Notes: generated by a model not told the origin, from the letters alone. DNA of 8,626 nucleotides from G039029935 sp039029935 (GCA_039029935.1 JBCCFC010000558.1:1-8626), one strand, 5' to 3'. Shown: positions 1 through 7,466, counted from the stretch's first letter. Program-made: numbers and translations.

Positions 1-15
1 TAGATTTCGATACTA

Positions 16-79
16 ATCCGCGCGCCCTCAATCCGCTACACTATTTTATCCGCGTTTTTACATATCCGCGTTTTTTACA
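16..79. repeat. ATCCGC motif iterated four times before the first gene
   Basis: ATCCGC occurs at 16-21, 31-36, 48-53 and 64-69, with start-to-start spacings of 15, 17 and 16 bp. The last two copies lie in near-identical tandem units, TATCCGCGTTTTTACA at 47-62 and the same with one extra T at 63-79. The array ends 6 bp before the ATG at 86. It could be a regulator binding array (a period of about 1.5 helical turns) or a slippage-derived tandem repeat; the sequence alone does not decide. No good Shine-Dalgarno sequence lies between it and the ATG. Confidence 0.55.
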
Positions 80-85
80 TTCATC

Positions 86-2890
86 ATGTTTTCATCAACC
101 AAACAACTATCTCGCTTTTTTATTTTGAGTGTGTTGCTACTGCTCTGCCTATTCCAGAGTGGCCCGTCGCATTCTCAAAATAACCGCATCCAGTTTGACG
201 ACTCGCTGCCAGACCGCATGTCCATCAACAACGGGAATTACGCGGTGGTGTTTAGCAAAGTCAATGGGTCCATTTTGGGGATGCGTGATGAGGCCAACGG
301 TGAAGACATTGATGTGCAGTCGCGCGGTAGTTGTCTGTGGGGGACGCTCTTTCCACAAGAGAACGGTGGCAACACACACCCTGGAAACTATATTGGCGGC
401 TGTCAATATGCGCCCTCTGCCTTGAATGAATTTGGCTACACGTGGCGTCCGGAAACATCCACACTCAAACTACGCTACAGTGGCGACACGGACTTGCTGC
501 TCTTTCCGGGTCAGCGCATTGACGCCTCCATCACTGTCACCGCCTCCACCGAATCCTACTTTGATATGCAGTTGACCATCGAAAATAGTTGGGGCGTGAC
601 CATGCAAAATGTACTCTTCCCCTCGGATTTGCTCATGCAGGACAACGATGTCGATGCTGGATATGCGCCCTTTGTGCTGCCCGGTGTGCAGTTCAACCAC
701 AGCTTTTTTTTAAACAACAAAACCCACGTCCCGCTCTATCCCAGCTTTGATGCCTTTGCCGATTATCTAGCCTTGAAACTGGACGACACCACCTTCACGA
801 TGTATAGCATCAACCCTGCACCCAACCGCATCCAACCCGTCAACTTAGGTTTTATCGACGATGACAATTCACAGGCCGGAACTTTCTTCCTCTATCACAC
901 TTTTGAAACATATACCGAACACCAAGACATATGGGTCAGTCCTGTCATCCGCATTCATATTGGTGATGATGTGCAAAGTACCATCATGGCTTACCGCATT
1001 GATAACCAGATCGATGGGTATCCTAATTTAACCGAGAAGCTAGAGCCATCGCTCTTAAACAAACTCATCCAAGCCCCACTGCTCAAAGCGGGCGTTGACC
1101 AACTCGGTCGTCCCTTTACGCAATGGCCGGACATTCTCGACAATCTGCCCAGCCCCATGCTATTGCATCCCGTTGCTTTTCAGGAGGGTGGCTTTGATGT
1201 AAATTACCCCGACTTTCTACCACCCGCCCCAGAGTGGGGAACAACCGCTGATTTCCGTACAATGGTCGAGTATGCGCAGAGCCGTGACATGCTGGTGATG
1301 CCCTACACCAACCCAACATGGTGGGACCCGCAATCGCCAACGCTGCAACAGCTACCGACGGGTCTTATGTTGGAAGATGTTGTCGCTGAAAACGAAGCAC
1401 ATGAGTTCATCACCGAAGTCTACAATAATCTCACGGGCTATATGGTGTCGCCCTATGCACCCTTTGTCAAGGATAGGTTGGAGTCGCTGATGACGGCGTG
1501 GGCAGAGGACGTGCCTGTCGATTGTATCTTTGAGGATCAGATGGGGGCGCGCTATTGGCGACGCGATTTCAACATGGCTGCTCCAGACCCACTGGCCTAT
1601 TATGATGGCTGGCTGGACCATACCGAACGTTACGCCTATCGTTGTTTGATGACCGAGATGGGGTGGGATCGGCTGGCGCAGACCGAGGTCGGGTTTCATG
1701 GCTCGGTGATGACAGGGTATGCCAATGCGGATTCGCGCTGGGGTGCGGATGACTGGGAACCCTATCCACTGGCAACATGGCTCTTTCACGACAAGGTACT
1801 CTTCTATCAACACAACCTCGACCAACTCAATACCAGCACATCCAAAGCCATCCTTTCCTTTAACACGCTCTTTGGCATGATGCAACGGCTAGACTGGAGC
1901 GTGAGCAACTCGACTGACCCTGATGATGCGTGGCTGCGCTTTGTCTCGGTGTTACAGCGGGTCGTCGGGGCTGCGTATGCGGGTAAGCCGTTGAAATCGT
2001 ATGAGTCGCCGGGGGAGAATGTTCAACAGAGCGTCTTTGATACGCAGACCTATGGGCTAGTGACGATTATTGCCAATCAGCATCTAACACAAACCTATAC
2101 ACTGTCAGACTTCGCCACCGATATTGCCGCTAATGGCTTTGTCGCCTTGAATGGCGATAACCAGATCACGGCTGGCGTGTTTCGGGATCAGTTTAATGGC
2201 CTAGCACTGGTCGGCGGGGAGCATTACATGGTACTTGAACATGTCCCCACCTATATTAACGTCTATCATCCTGTCGGTGCCGATACAGCGTTACGGATTG
2301 ATCTGACCTATTACTGGGACCTCTCCGAGGGCGTTGTTGTCAGTGCTGTGGACCGCGATGGCAATATAATTGCCGATAATTTGGCGACCACACTGGATGA
2401 GACTGAACGCACAGTCACCTTTTTATATCAAGAGGAAGAGAATGACACCTCTGGTGAAGAGCAAACTGTCAACCATTATCGTATTGCCGTCGTTGCCGAG
2501 GTCATGACACCGACGCCGACCACTACGCCAACACCGACACCGACCTTTACATCGACGCCGACCAATACACCAACATTCACGCTCACACCGACGCCGACCA
2601 ATACGCCTACGTTTACGCCAACATCAACTCCCACTCCCACGTTCACACCAACGCCGACACATACATTTACGCCGACGCCAACAAGTACACCGACATTGAC
2701 ACCTACATTCACGGCGACACCATCACAGACACCAACGAAGACCGCTATACCAACGGCGACATCGACTGTAACGGTGACATCGACTGTAACGCCAACATTG
2801 ACACCGACATTGATATTAACGCCAACCCCGATGCCAACAACTCATGTAGTTTATCTCCCCGTGATTTGTCAACAATGTAATCGTGATTAA
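86..2890 (+). CDS. Secreted glycoside-hydrolase-like protein (DUF6259-like) with Thr-Pro linker and YLPVI tail
   Basis: This is a 934-residue exported protein. Residues 1-30 form a signal peptide: basic start (K6, R10), hydrophobic core FFILSVLLLLCLF, then a polar SHSQ region. Residues 45-320 look like a beta-rich N-terminal domain. Residues 330-640 look like a TIM-barrel hydrolase, with strand-like segments MLVMPYTNPTWWD (402-414) and VDCIFEDQMGAR (478-489). E483 or D484 sits where barrel glycosidases often place an acidic residue. Residues 640-805 are another beta-rich part. A Thr-Pro linker fills 808-919, and the protein ends VVYLPVICQQCNRD. The fold recalls DUF6259-type proteins related to glycoside hydrolases, so polysaccharide or glycan cleavage outside the cell is inferred; the substrate is unknown. 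The ATG at 86 is chosen because the signal peptide starts there, although no Shine-Dalgarno sequence is visible. The tail resembles those of other Chloroflexota secreted proteins and may act in surface retention. The domain assignment is from memory of motifs, not a search. Confidence 0.7.
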   Translation: MFSSTKQLSRFFILSVLLLLCLFQSGPSHSQNNRIQFDDSLPDRMSINNGNYAVVFSKVNGSILGMRDEANGEDIDVQSRGSCLWGTLFPQENGGNTHPGNYIGGCQYAPSALNEFGYTWRPETSTLKLRYSGDTDLLLFPGQRIDASITVTASTESYFDMQLTIENSWGVTMQNVLFPSDLLMQDNDVDAGYAPFVLPGVQFNHSFFLNNKTHVPLYPSFDAFADYLALKLDDTTFTMYSINPAPNRIQPVNLGFIDDDNSQAGTFFLYHTFETYTEHQDIWVSPVIRIHIGDDVQSTIMAYRIDNQIDGYPNLTEKLEPSLLNKLIQAPLLKAGVDQLGRPFTQWPDILDNLPSPMLLHPVAFQEGGFDVNYPDFLPPAPEWGTTADFRTMVEYAQSRDMLVMPYTNPTWWDPQSPTLQQLPTGLMLEDVVAENEAHEFITEVYNNLTGYMVSPYAPFVKDRLESLMTAWAEDVPVDCIFEDQMGARYWRRDFNMAAPDPLAYYDGWLDHTERYAYRCLMTEMGWDRLAQTEVGFHGSVMTGYANADSRWGADDWEPYPLATWLFHDKVLFYQHNLDQLNTSTSKAILSFNTLFGMMQRLDWSVSNSTDPDDAWLRFVSVLQRVVGAAYAGKPLKSYESPGENVQQSVFDTQTYGLVTIIANQHLTQTYTLSDFATDIAANGFVALNGDNQITAGVFRDQFNGLALVGGEHYMVLEHVPTYINVYHPVGADTALRIDLTYYWDLSEGVVVSAVDRDGNIIADNLATTLDETERTVTFLYQEEENDTSGEEQTVNHYRIAVVAEVMTPTPTTTPTPTPTFTSTPTNTPTFTLTPTPTNTPTFTPTSTPTPTFTPTPTHTFTPTPTSTPTLTPTFTATPSQTPTKTAIPTATSTVTVTSTVTPTLTPTLILTPTPMPTTHVVYLPVICQQCNRD
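2507..2842 (+). repeat. Low-complexity ACA/ACG-CCG tract encoding a Thr-Pro linker
   Basis: About 336 bp of Thr-Pro codons (residues 808-919 of the first protein), mostly variations on TPTPT, TFTPT and TNTPT. It is a flexible, probably extended spacer between the folded part and the C-terminal tail, and its threonines could be glycosylated (inference). Near its end a 16-bp unit, GACATCGACTGTAACG, occurs perfectly at 2758-2773 and 2776-2791, an 18-bp period. That indicates a recent in-frame duplication. The tract is likely to vary in length between strains. Confidence 0.85.
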
Positions 2891-2915
2891 CCTCATTCTC
2901 CCTACTGGATATTTA

Positions 2916-3040
2916 GGCCATTCCACAAAATAAATTACCCATAGAAACGCGGAGTTAGCAATCTCTATTGCGGGTCGTACACGAGAAATCCGGCACTAGA
3001 GAGTGCCTACTCCGCGAGTATTTATTTTTGTGGAATGGCC
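2916..3040. mobile_element. MITE-like element, 125 bp, with TTA target duplication
   Basis: The left end GGCCATTCCACAAAATAAAT (2916-2935) matches the reverse complement of the right end (3020-3040) over its full length except for one extra A in the A-run. TTA flanks both ends (2913-2915 and 3041-3043), as expected of a 3-bp target duplication. The interior has no ORF but has nested symmetry: CGCGGAGT at 2948-2955 pairs with ACTCCGCG at 3009-3016, and GGCACT at 2992-2997 pairs with AGTGCC at 3002-3007. A 3-bp TNA duplication fits some IS5-family groups (the IS1031 type), so the element was probably moved in trans by such a transposase; the family assignment is inference. It lies between the stop of the first gene and the PadR promoter and could also fold as a terminator for the first gene. 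Confidence 0.8.
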
Positions 3041-3058
3041 TTAGTTGACTGAAATTAC

Positions 3059-3087
3059 TTGACAAAATATTATTCTAGTATTAGAAT
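3059..3087 (+). promoter_or_regulatory. Sigma70-type promoter of the PadR-hydrolase operon
   Basis: A perfect -35 box TTGACA (3059-3064) is followed by a 17-bp spacer and the -10 box TAGAAT (3082-3087). Transcription would begin near 3094, leaving a leader of only about 16 nt before the proposed start at 3110. The promoter begins 18 bp after the right end of the MITE-like element. Confidence 0.7.
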
Positions 3088-3090
3088 AAT
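3069..3090. promoter_or_regulatory. Palindromic operator overlapping the -10 box
   Basis: ATTATTCTA (3069-3077) and TAGAATAAT (3082-3090) are perfect inverted repeats separated by GTAT. The site covers most of the spacer and all of the -10 box, so a bound dimer would block RNA polymerase. PadR-family proteins are dimeric winged-helix repressors that commonly bind AT-rich dyads in their own promoters. The simplest reading is autorepression by the PadR protein encoded directly downstream. The sequence shows the dyad and its position; the binding partner is inferred. Confidence 0.7.
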
Positions 3091-3095
3091 CTAGT

Positions 3096-3101
3096 GAAAG
3101 G
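3096..3101 (+). promoter_or_regulatory. Ribosome binding site GAAAGG of the PadR gene
   Basis: GAAAGG at 3096-3101 is the only Shine-Dalgarno-like sequence near the PadR reading frame. It lies 8 nt before the ATT codon at 3110 and only 2 nt before the ATT at 3104, so its spacing favours 3110 as the start. It also lies 15 nt before the ATG at 3117, which is in a different frame and reaches a stop after eight codons. Confidence 0.45.
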
Positions 3102-3109
3102 ATATTCGT

Positions 3110-3637
3110 ATTACAAATGCAGAATTTGCCATTCTCAGTTTAATTGCGGAATCACCACGTCATGGGTATGACATTGAACAGACCATTGAGACACGTGGGA
3201 TGCGCGAATGGACCGAGGTTGGGTTTTCATCCATTTATTATCTGCTCAAAAAGCTGGAGAAAAACGGTTTTATCGAAAGCCGTACCGAACAAGCAGCGGG
3301 ACGAGGGCCAGCGCGTAAAATCTATACAATCACGACGGCTGGACAAACAGCGTGTCTTGAGGAGAGTCGCCGTGCATTGGCTGGACCCCATCGTTTTTAC
3401 AGCCCGTTCTATCTGGGGTTAGCCAACCTCCCTAGCTTGGCAACGGCGGATGTGTTGGCGGCGTTGGTCGAAAATCGGGATGCACTGGCGGCAAGGCTAG
3501 CAAATATTGAGGCACAAGAGGCGCATCAGCAGCCGCTGCCCCCAACGGCCAAAGCGATGTTTGACTATAGCCGCACGATGATTGAGGCGGAGATAGGGTG
3601 GCTCGAACGGTTTATGACCCAGCTTGAAGCAGAGTAA
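3110..3637 (+). CDS. PadR-family transcriptional repressor, apparently with a non-standard ATT start
   Basis: This is a DNA-binding repressor of the PadR family, probably controlling its own operon. Read from 3110 it has 175 residues, typical of the longer PadR type. The N-terminal winged helix runs through NAEFAILSLIAESPRHGYDI and the wing region GFSSIYYLLKKLEKNGFI. A helical C-terminal dimerisation domain follows (from about AGPHRFYSPFYL to the end, ending MTQLEAE). The first in-frame ATG is at 3200, but starting there would delete the first two helices of the winged helix, which are clearly conserved and encoded upstream in the same frame. Between the in-frame TGA at 3095 and that ATG there is no ATG, GTG or TTG near the expected N-terminus. 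ATT at 3110 (8 nt after GAAAGG) or 3104 remains. This may be a rare ATT start, a mutated start or a sequence error. The stop codon overlaps the ribosome binding site of the next gene. Confidence 0.85.
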   Translation: MTNAEFAILSLIAESPRHGYDIEQTIETRGMREWTEVGFSSIYYLLKKLEKNGFIESRTEQAAGRGPARKIYTITTAGQTACLEESRRALAGPHRFYSPFYLGLANLPSLATADVLAALVENRDALAARLANIEAQEAHQQPLPPTAKAMFDYSRTMIEAEIGWLERFMTQLEAE

Positions 3638-3648
3638 GGAACAAAGAT

Positions 3649-4707
3649 ATGATCAAAATACTCTTGTGGGCGGTCGGTGCTGTTGTCGTTTTGGGGGCTG
3701 GTGCGGGTGCCTACTTTTGGTATAGCATGGGGCAACCGCTATACCAACCAGGCATGGTCAGCGCAGCGGATACGCTACGGGGACCGCTTACACCACCCGC
3801 GCAAACTGCTGGTGATGATTTTTGGCTGGTCGAACCGAACATCCAACTACACCACTTTGCACAGGGTGAGGGTCGTAACGTTCTGATCATTCATGGTGGC
3901 CCCGGACAACCCTATCGCGAGGCATGGTCTGGGCTGGATGCGTTGGCCGATGACTACCAATTTCATTACTATGCGCAACGTGGTGCAGGACGGTCTACCC
4001 GCCCTATCGACACCTTTGAATCCAAAAACTACTATCAGAACATGATGAGCTTGGAGAAGACATTGGGGTTGCCAGCACAGCTTGCTGACATTGAGCGCAT
4101 CCGCCAAATTTTGGGTGAAGAGAAATTGATCATCATTGGACACTCCTTTGGTGCATTTCAAGCAGCGCTCTATGCTGCCGAATTCCCAGAGCATGTGGAA
4201 GCGTTGGTGTTGGTGACACCTGCACCGCTCTTGCTGATGCCAATGGAGGTATCGGGTCTATTTGATAGCATTGAGAAATTATTGCCCGATGCGATGCAGG
4301 CCGACTATCAGGCATGGTACAAACAATATTTTGACTTTGGGAACATTTTCAGTCGTTCTGACGCCGAGTTGGTGGCACTCAACGACGAGTTTGCCCGCTA
4401 TTATGTGGCGGCAACAGGGGATGCGGATACACCATTGCCCGAAGCAGGACAGGCAGGTGGCTGGATGGTTCATGCCATGTATTTTAGCATGGGGCAACGG
4501 CATGACTATCGTCCGGCGATGGATGTGGTGAAAGCCCCTGTGTTGGTTGTTCATGCGGCAGACGACTTTCAAACTGAGGAGGCCAGCCGTACCTATTTGG
4601 AGGCGTTGCCCCATGCGGAGTTTGCGGTGATTGAGGGAGCAGGACATATGGTGTTCAATGACCAGCCCGAAATGTTTGCAAAAGTGGTGGGTGCGTTTTT
4701 ACAATAA
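3649..4707 (+). CDS. Membrane-anchored alpha/beta hydrolase, proline iminopeptidase-like
   Basis: This 352-residue protein has an N-terminal membrane anchor (residues 4-25, ILLWAVGAVVVLGAGAGAYFW), so the catalytic domain probably faces outward. The alpha/beta-hydrolase core shows HGGPG (82-86, oxyanion region), QRGAGRS (110-116), the nucleophile elbow GHSFG (164-168, Ser166), Asp306 in VHAADDFQTE and His333 in EGAGHMVF, which completes a Ser-Asp-His triad. HGGPG together with xQRGxGRS is the signature of the proline iminopeptidase branch (peptidase family S33). An aminopeptidase or a related esterase/amidase is therefore likely, but the substrate is not readable. The ATG at 3649 follows AAGGA (3636-3640) by 8 nt, and that site overlaps the PadR stop (3635-3637). 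The two genes are thus tightly linked and probably co-repressed. PadR regulators often control neighbouring detoxification, transport or stress genes, which suggests an inducible response to a small molecule or peptide (inference). Confidence 0.85.
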   Translation: MIKILLWAVGAVVVLGAGAGAYFWYSMGQPLYQPGMVSAADTLRGPLTPPAQTAGDDFWLVEPNIQLHHFAQGEGRNVLIIHGGPGQPYREAWSGLDALADDYQFHYYAQRGAGRSTRPIDTFESKNYYQNMMSLEKTLGLPAQLADIERIRQILGEEKLIIIGHSFGAFQAALYAAEFPEHVEALVLVTPAPLLLMPMEVSGLFDSIEKLLPDAMQADYQAWYKQYFDFGNIFSRSDAELVALNDEFARYYVAATGDADTPLPEAGQAGGWMVHAMYFSMGQRHDYRPAMDVVKAPVLVVHAADDFQTEEASRTYLEALPHAEFAVIEGAGHMVFNDQPEMFAKVVGAFLQ

Positions 4708-4865
4708 TCCCTAGAGAGCATTCGTTCTTTTGTTGACAAATCATCCAATAACCATTAAGATTTTATCTACGGCTGTAATCTCAACAACAGGGACTATGAT
4801 GCTCAAAAGTTTACCAACCAGCACATCCAGCTTTCGCAAAATCATCCAAGGCAATTTTTTCTATC

Positions 4866-7427
4866 TCATCGAACGATCACGGGGAGGAAAACCCGATGCG
4901 ATGTATCTATTAGGACTGTCACAGGTTGTGCGTACAATCCATCATTGTCTTTTGCATGGATGACGACGCGATAAATACCTGCTTGTATAAAATCAGTATA
5001 TGACCCGACAAACAAAGCATCTTGCTCTTCGGTTTCAGGCGAAAATTCAAATACAATCAACTCTTCATGGTTTAACTCGTTATTTCCCTCAGAACCAGCA
5101 TTATCGCTTGGTGGTTCATAGTCAGGTGGATAAATCACGCCCCAAACCTTGCTAATGGCATCATTATTATCTTGGTGGCGCACCTCTGCTTTGAATGTAA
5201 CGGTGGAATTGATGTGATGTTGTGATGTTAAAGTGATTCGAGAATTTTCATCAGAATCGTTATCATAGATGACTTCGGCAATGTACGGCGGCCAATCTCC
5301 CCCTAGCGTCCCGGCTTCATGGAATCCTCGCAAGGATGCTATGGATATATCATCTAGCTCATTAGGAATACCATTCCCATTGGCATCAATCCAGGGTTCT
5401 TGGGACCGATAGTGTGATTGGACAATTTTATGGGTTTCTTGAAAACTATAGCCTAAATTTCGTTCGTTAAACAAAAAGGTAATGAAATTATCAGAAAAAA
5501 TTGCGCCTTCAAAGGTTACATAGGCGTCATAGCTTTCATTGGATGAAGTTATGATGACACGGTTTGCTTTACTAATGGAACCAGATTCCTGCGAAATAAA
5601 ACTTCCCGCACGACAAGCCTCAATAATGACATTGACCAGTAGCTCTGGTATCTCTTCCTCTAGCATACTCAGCCACTTATGTAAGTCATTGGACGTTAAG
5701 ATTTCTTCGTTGGGGCGATCAAGATAAAATTCATCAGGACCACCATGATCAACGAGATAAAGGGTGAGAACTTTGCGCGTGTTCTCTTGTTGAAGATGTT
5801 CTTTTGCCCAATCAATAATGCCATATTCAAGATATCGAAGTGTCGCATCGGCGTCAAAGTTTGGTAGTTCAGAATTAGTTGCCAGAAAGAAAATTTCACT
5901 ATCATTGCGTCCTTTACTACGGAAGAGACGATAGGCATTTAATGCAACATTATCAATCTGCCCCTGTACTAAATCAAGGAATCTATAGCGACCCGCAACA
6001 ACGATTGCCGGACCAGGGGCTAGAGGCAAGAGAGCCCCTCCTGGGTTGGGGTCTGTACTTGGTAAGTCGGCCATCTTACGTACAGATAGGTTATAGGTCG
6101 CATCAGAGCCGACTTGAGTGTTATTATTTTTGATTTCGATGTAAAATTGTTCATCTGGAGTGTCAACTTGTACGTCTATACGTGCACCGGGTGAAAAAGT
6201 ATCGATAAATTGATCTTCAAAAATTTTATTACAATCCTTGTAGTAATAAAGATCGACATCAGCTTTCGAGCTGCGTGGTATGGTTACTTCAATACGATAG
6301 ATACCTAGTGTGGGGGCAGTGAATACGGCCCAGTCCGTATCATTAAGCGCATGAAAATTATGTGTTTGGATAGACTCGTTTGGCTCAATCCGCCCAGCTT
6401 GTTCACAAGCGTCATCCTCTTCAAATTCGTCAAATTCTGTTTTTGTGGTTGCAGACACAACTTCACTATACTCACTCCATAGCGCATTCCGTTGGTCATC
6501 TTCGTCTGCGTCTCTATGTGTATTTATTCCAGCATGGGGTCGTGTATGCGCACGTATACGGATAGGGTACGTAATCCCTTGTAGAAGATCACGAATGAGG
6601 TAGGTGTTCCTTTGCAGATTGTTTGTTTGTCCTACAACAACGAATTCTCCATTGATTTCGGCACTAATTTCATAATAGCCAGGTTTATATTGAGCATCAA
6701 TTGGTGTCCATTCTAAGTGGATGCTCGTTTCGGATAGAGGGGTTGCAACCAAATTGATGGGTGCAATGGTCTGGGTATTGGCCCAGTCACTATCTCTTGC
6801 GTTAAGAAAGGTCAGCAAGGCCGGATCATCAACAGCAATTCGATTATAACTCAGGTCCAAGTGTCGCACATTGTGAAGATTAGCCAATTGAGGTGGAAGA
6901 TCGCTTAGTTGGTTTGCGTTGAGGTAAAGCCATGTAAGTGAGGGGAGATTCCCAATTTCTGGTGGAATATCATCGAGTTGATTGTTATAGAGAGCAAGGT
7001 AATTAAGCGAAGATAGATTCCCAATTTCTGGCGGTAGCGACGTCAACTGATTGTAATAAAGATCAAGCGTGGTAAGAGAGGAAAGATTCTCAATCTCCGG
7101 TGGTATGACACCGACAAGTTCATTTTCGGATAAATCCAGAGTTTGCATATTGCCATTCATACAACTTACACCAAACCATGTGCAAGGAGATTGGATTACC
7201 AACCACCCCGTGTTGTTTGTCCAGTTTGGCCCATTGGTTGCATTGTAAATAGCGACCAACGCTTCACACTCCGTTGGCAGAATTGTATTCACGGTCGAAC
7301 AGTCAAACTGCGTTTGAGCTGGTAAATTTTTTGCGATAACAATCTCTACTTTACCCAATGAAAAATAGAAAAGAAGACAAATTATTGTAATGAACAATAA
7401 ATGTATGATAGTCTTGGTGGTTTTCAC
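4866..7427 (-). CDS. Secreted LRR-FN3-PPC-legumain-like (C13) cysteine peptidase with FLPVIVR tail
   Basis: This is an 853-residue exported multidomain protein. In order: signal peptide (about 1-33, core LLFITIICLLFYF); plant-type LRR N-terminal cap (52-92, with NATNGPNWTNNTGW and SPCTWFGVSC); five 23-residue leucine-rich repeats (93-197); FN3-like domain (223-328); pre-peptidase C-terminal (PPC) domain (336-451); C13/clan CD peptidase (472-672); a DANGNGIPNELDD calcium-loop-like motif (680-692); a beta-sandwich (719-843); and the tail HRVFLPVIVR. In the peptidase, His561 lies in LVDHGG and Cys605 in IIEACRAGSF, matching the legumain His and EAC(x)SGS-type Cys, so the enzyme is probably active. 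C13 enzymes cleave after Asn or Asp, but specificity is not proven here. LRR, FN3 and PPC parts suggest binding to proteins or surfaces outside the cell. The start is GTG at 7427, 10 nt after AAAGGG, and gives the signal peptide at once. It is convergent with the hydrolase gene, with 158 bp between them. Base composition is more AT-rich than in the left part of the window. Confidence 0.85.
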   Translation of the reverse strand: MKTTKTIIHLLFITIICLLFYFSLGKVEIVIAKNLPAQTQFDCSTVNTILPTECEALVAIYNATNGPNWTNNTGWLVIQSPCTWFGVSCMNGNMQTLDLSENELVGVIPPEIENLSSLTTLDLYYNQLTSLPPEIGNLSSLNYLALYNNQLDDIPPEIGNLPSLTWLYLNANQLSDLPPQLANLHNVRHLDLSYNRIAVDDPALLTFLNARDSDWANTQTIAPINLVATPLSETSIHLEWTPIDAQYKPGYYEISAEINGEFVVVGQTNNLQRNTYLIRDLLQGITYPIRIRAHTRPHAGINTHRDADEDDQRNALWSEYSEVVSATTKTEFDEFEEDDACEQAGRIEPNESIQTHNFHALNDTDWAVFTAPTLGIYRIEVTIPRSSKADVDLYYYKDCNKIFEDQFIDTFSPGARIDVQVDTPDEQFYIEIKNNNTQVGSDATYNLSVRKMADLPSTDPNPGGALLPLAPGPAIVVAGRYRFLDLVQGQIDNVALNAYRLFRSKGRNDSEIFFLATNSELPNFDADATLRYLEYGIIDWAKEHLQQENTRKVLTLYLVDHGGPDEFYLDRPNEEILTSNDLHKWLSMLEEEIPELLVNVIIEACRAGSFISQESGSISKANRVIITSSNESYDAYVTFEGAIFSDNFITFLFNERNLGYSFQETHKIVQSHYRSQEPWIDANGNGIPNELDDISIASLRGFHEAGTLGGDWPPYIAEVIYDNDSDENSRITLTSQHHINSTVTFKAEVRHQDNNDAISKVWGVIYPPDYEPPSDNAGSEGNNELNHEELIVFEFSPETEEQDALFVGSYTDFIQAGIYRVVIHAKDNDGLYAQPVTVLIDTSHRVFLPVIVR
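6837..7151 (-). repeat. Five 23-residue leucine-rich repeats
   Basis: Residues 93-197 of the C13 peptidase protein consist of four full 23-residue units and one partial unit. They follow the pattern xxLxxLxLxxNxLxxLPPEIxNL (for example SSLTTLDLYYNQLTSLPPEI, then GNL). The first unit has the plant-like form ELVGVIPPEI, while the others are closer to the shorter bacterial/SHOC2-like type. The DNA copies also resemble one another, for example the TTCCCAATTTCTGG blocks near 6947, 7016 and 7085 (the last diverged), which indicates origin by unit duplication. Confidence 0.85.
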
Positions 7428-7466
7428 AGGAAATGCGCCCTTTGAAAAATGGTCATAGAAAATTAT

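Noticed and set aside
1352..1885. 177-residue minus-strand reading frame
   Set aside because: It lies wholly inside the first gene, where the plus-strand protein has clear domain-like sequence. The minus product is low in structure and rich in His, Pro and Arg, as expected of a shadow frame.
2476..2712. Minus-strand frame encoding Val-Gly-Val repeats (elastin-like)
   Set aside because: It is simply the reverse reading of the Thr-Pro codon repeat; no start signal or independent evidence supports it.
2507..2842. Possible CRISPR-like or satellite array
   Set aside because: The repetition is coding Thr-Pro codons in frame, with no constant repeat and spacer structure.
3117..3143. ATG at 3117 as start of the PadR gene
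   Set aside because: It is out of frame with the conserved PadR sequence and reaches TAA after eight codons. It could be the start only if a base were missing or added.
4708..4865. Terminator between the two convergent genes
   Set aside because: No convincing GC-rich stem with a T-run was found on either strand; only weak partial pairings such as AGAG with CTTT.
4730..4963. 77-residue plus-strand reading frame starting with TTG
   Set aside because: It lacks a ribosome binding site, shows no recognisable domain, and its last third lies antisense to the conserved end of the C13 peptidase gene. The minus-strand translation of 4708-4865 also gives only short pieces broken by stops.
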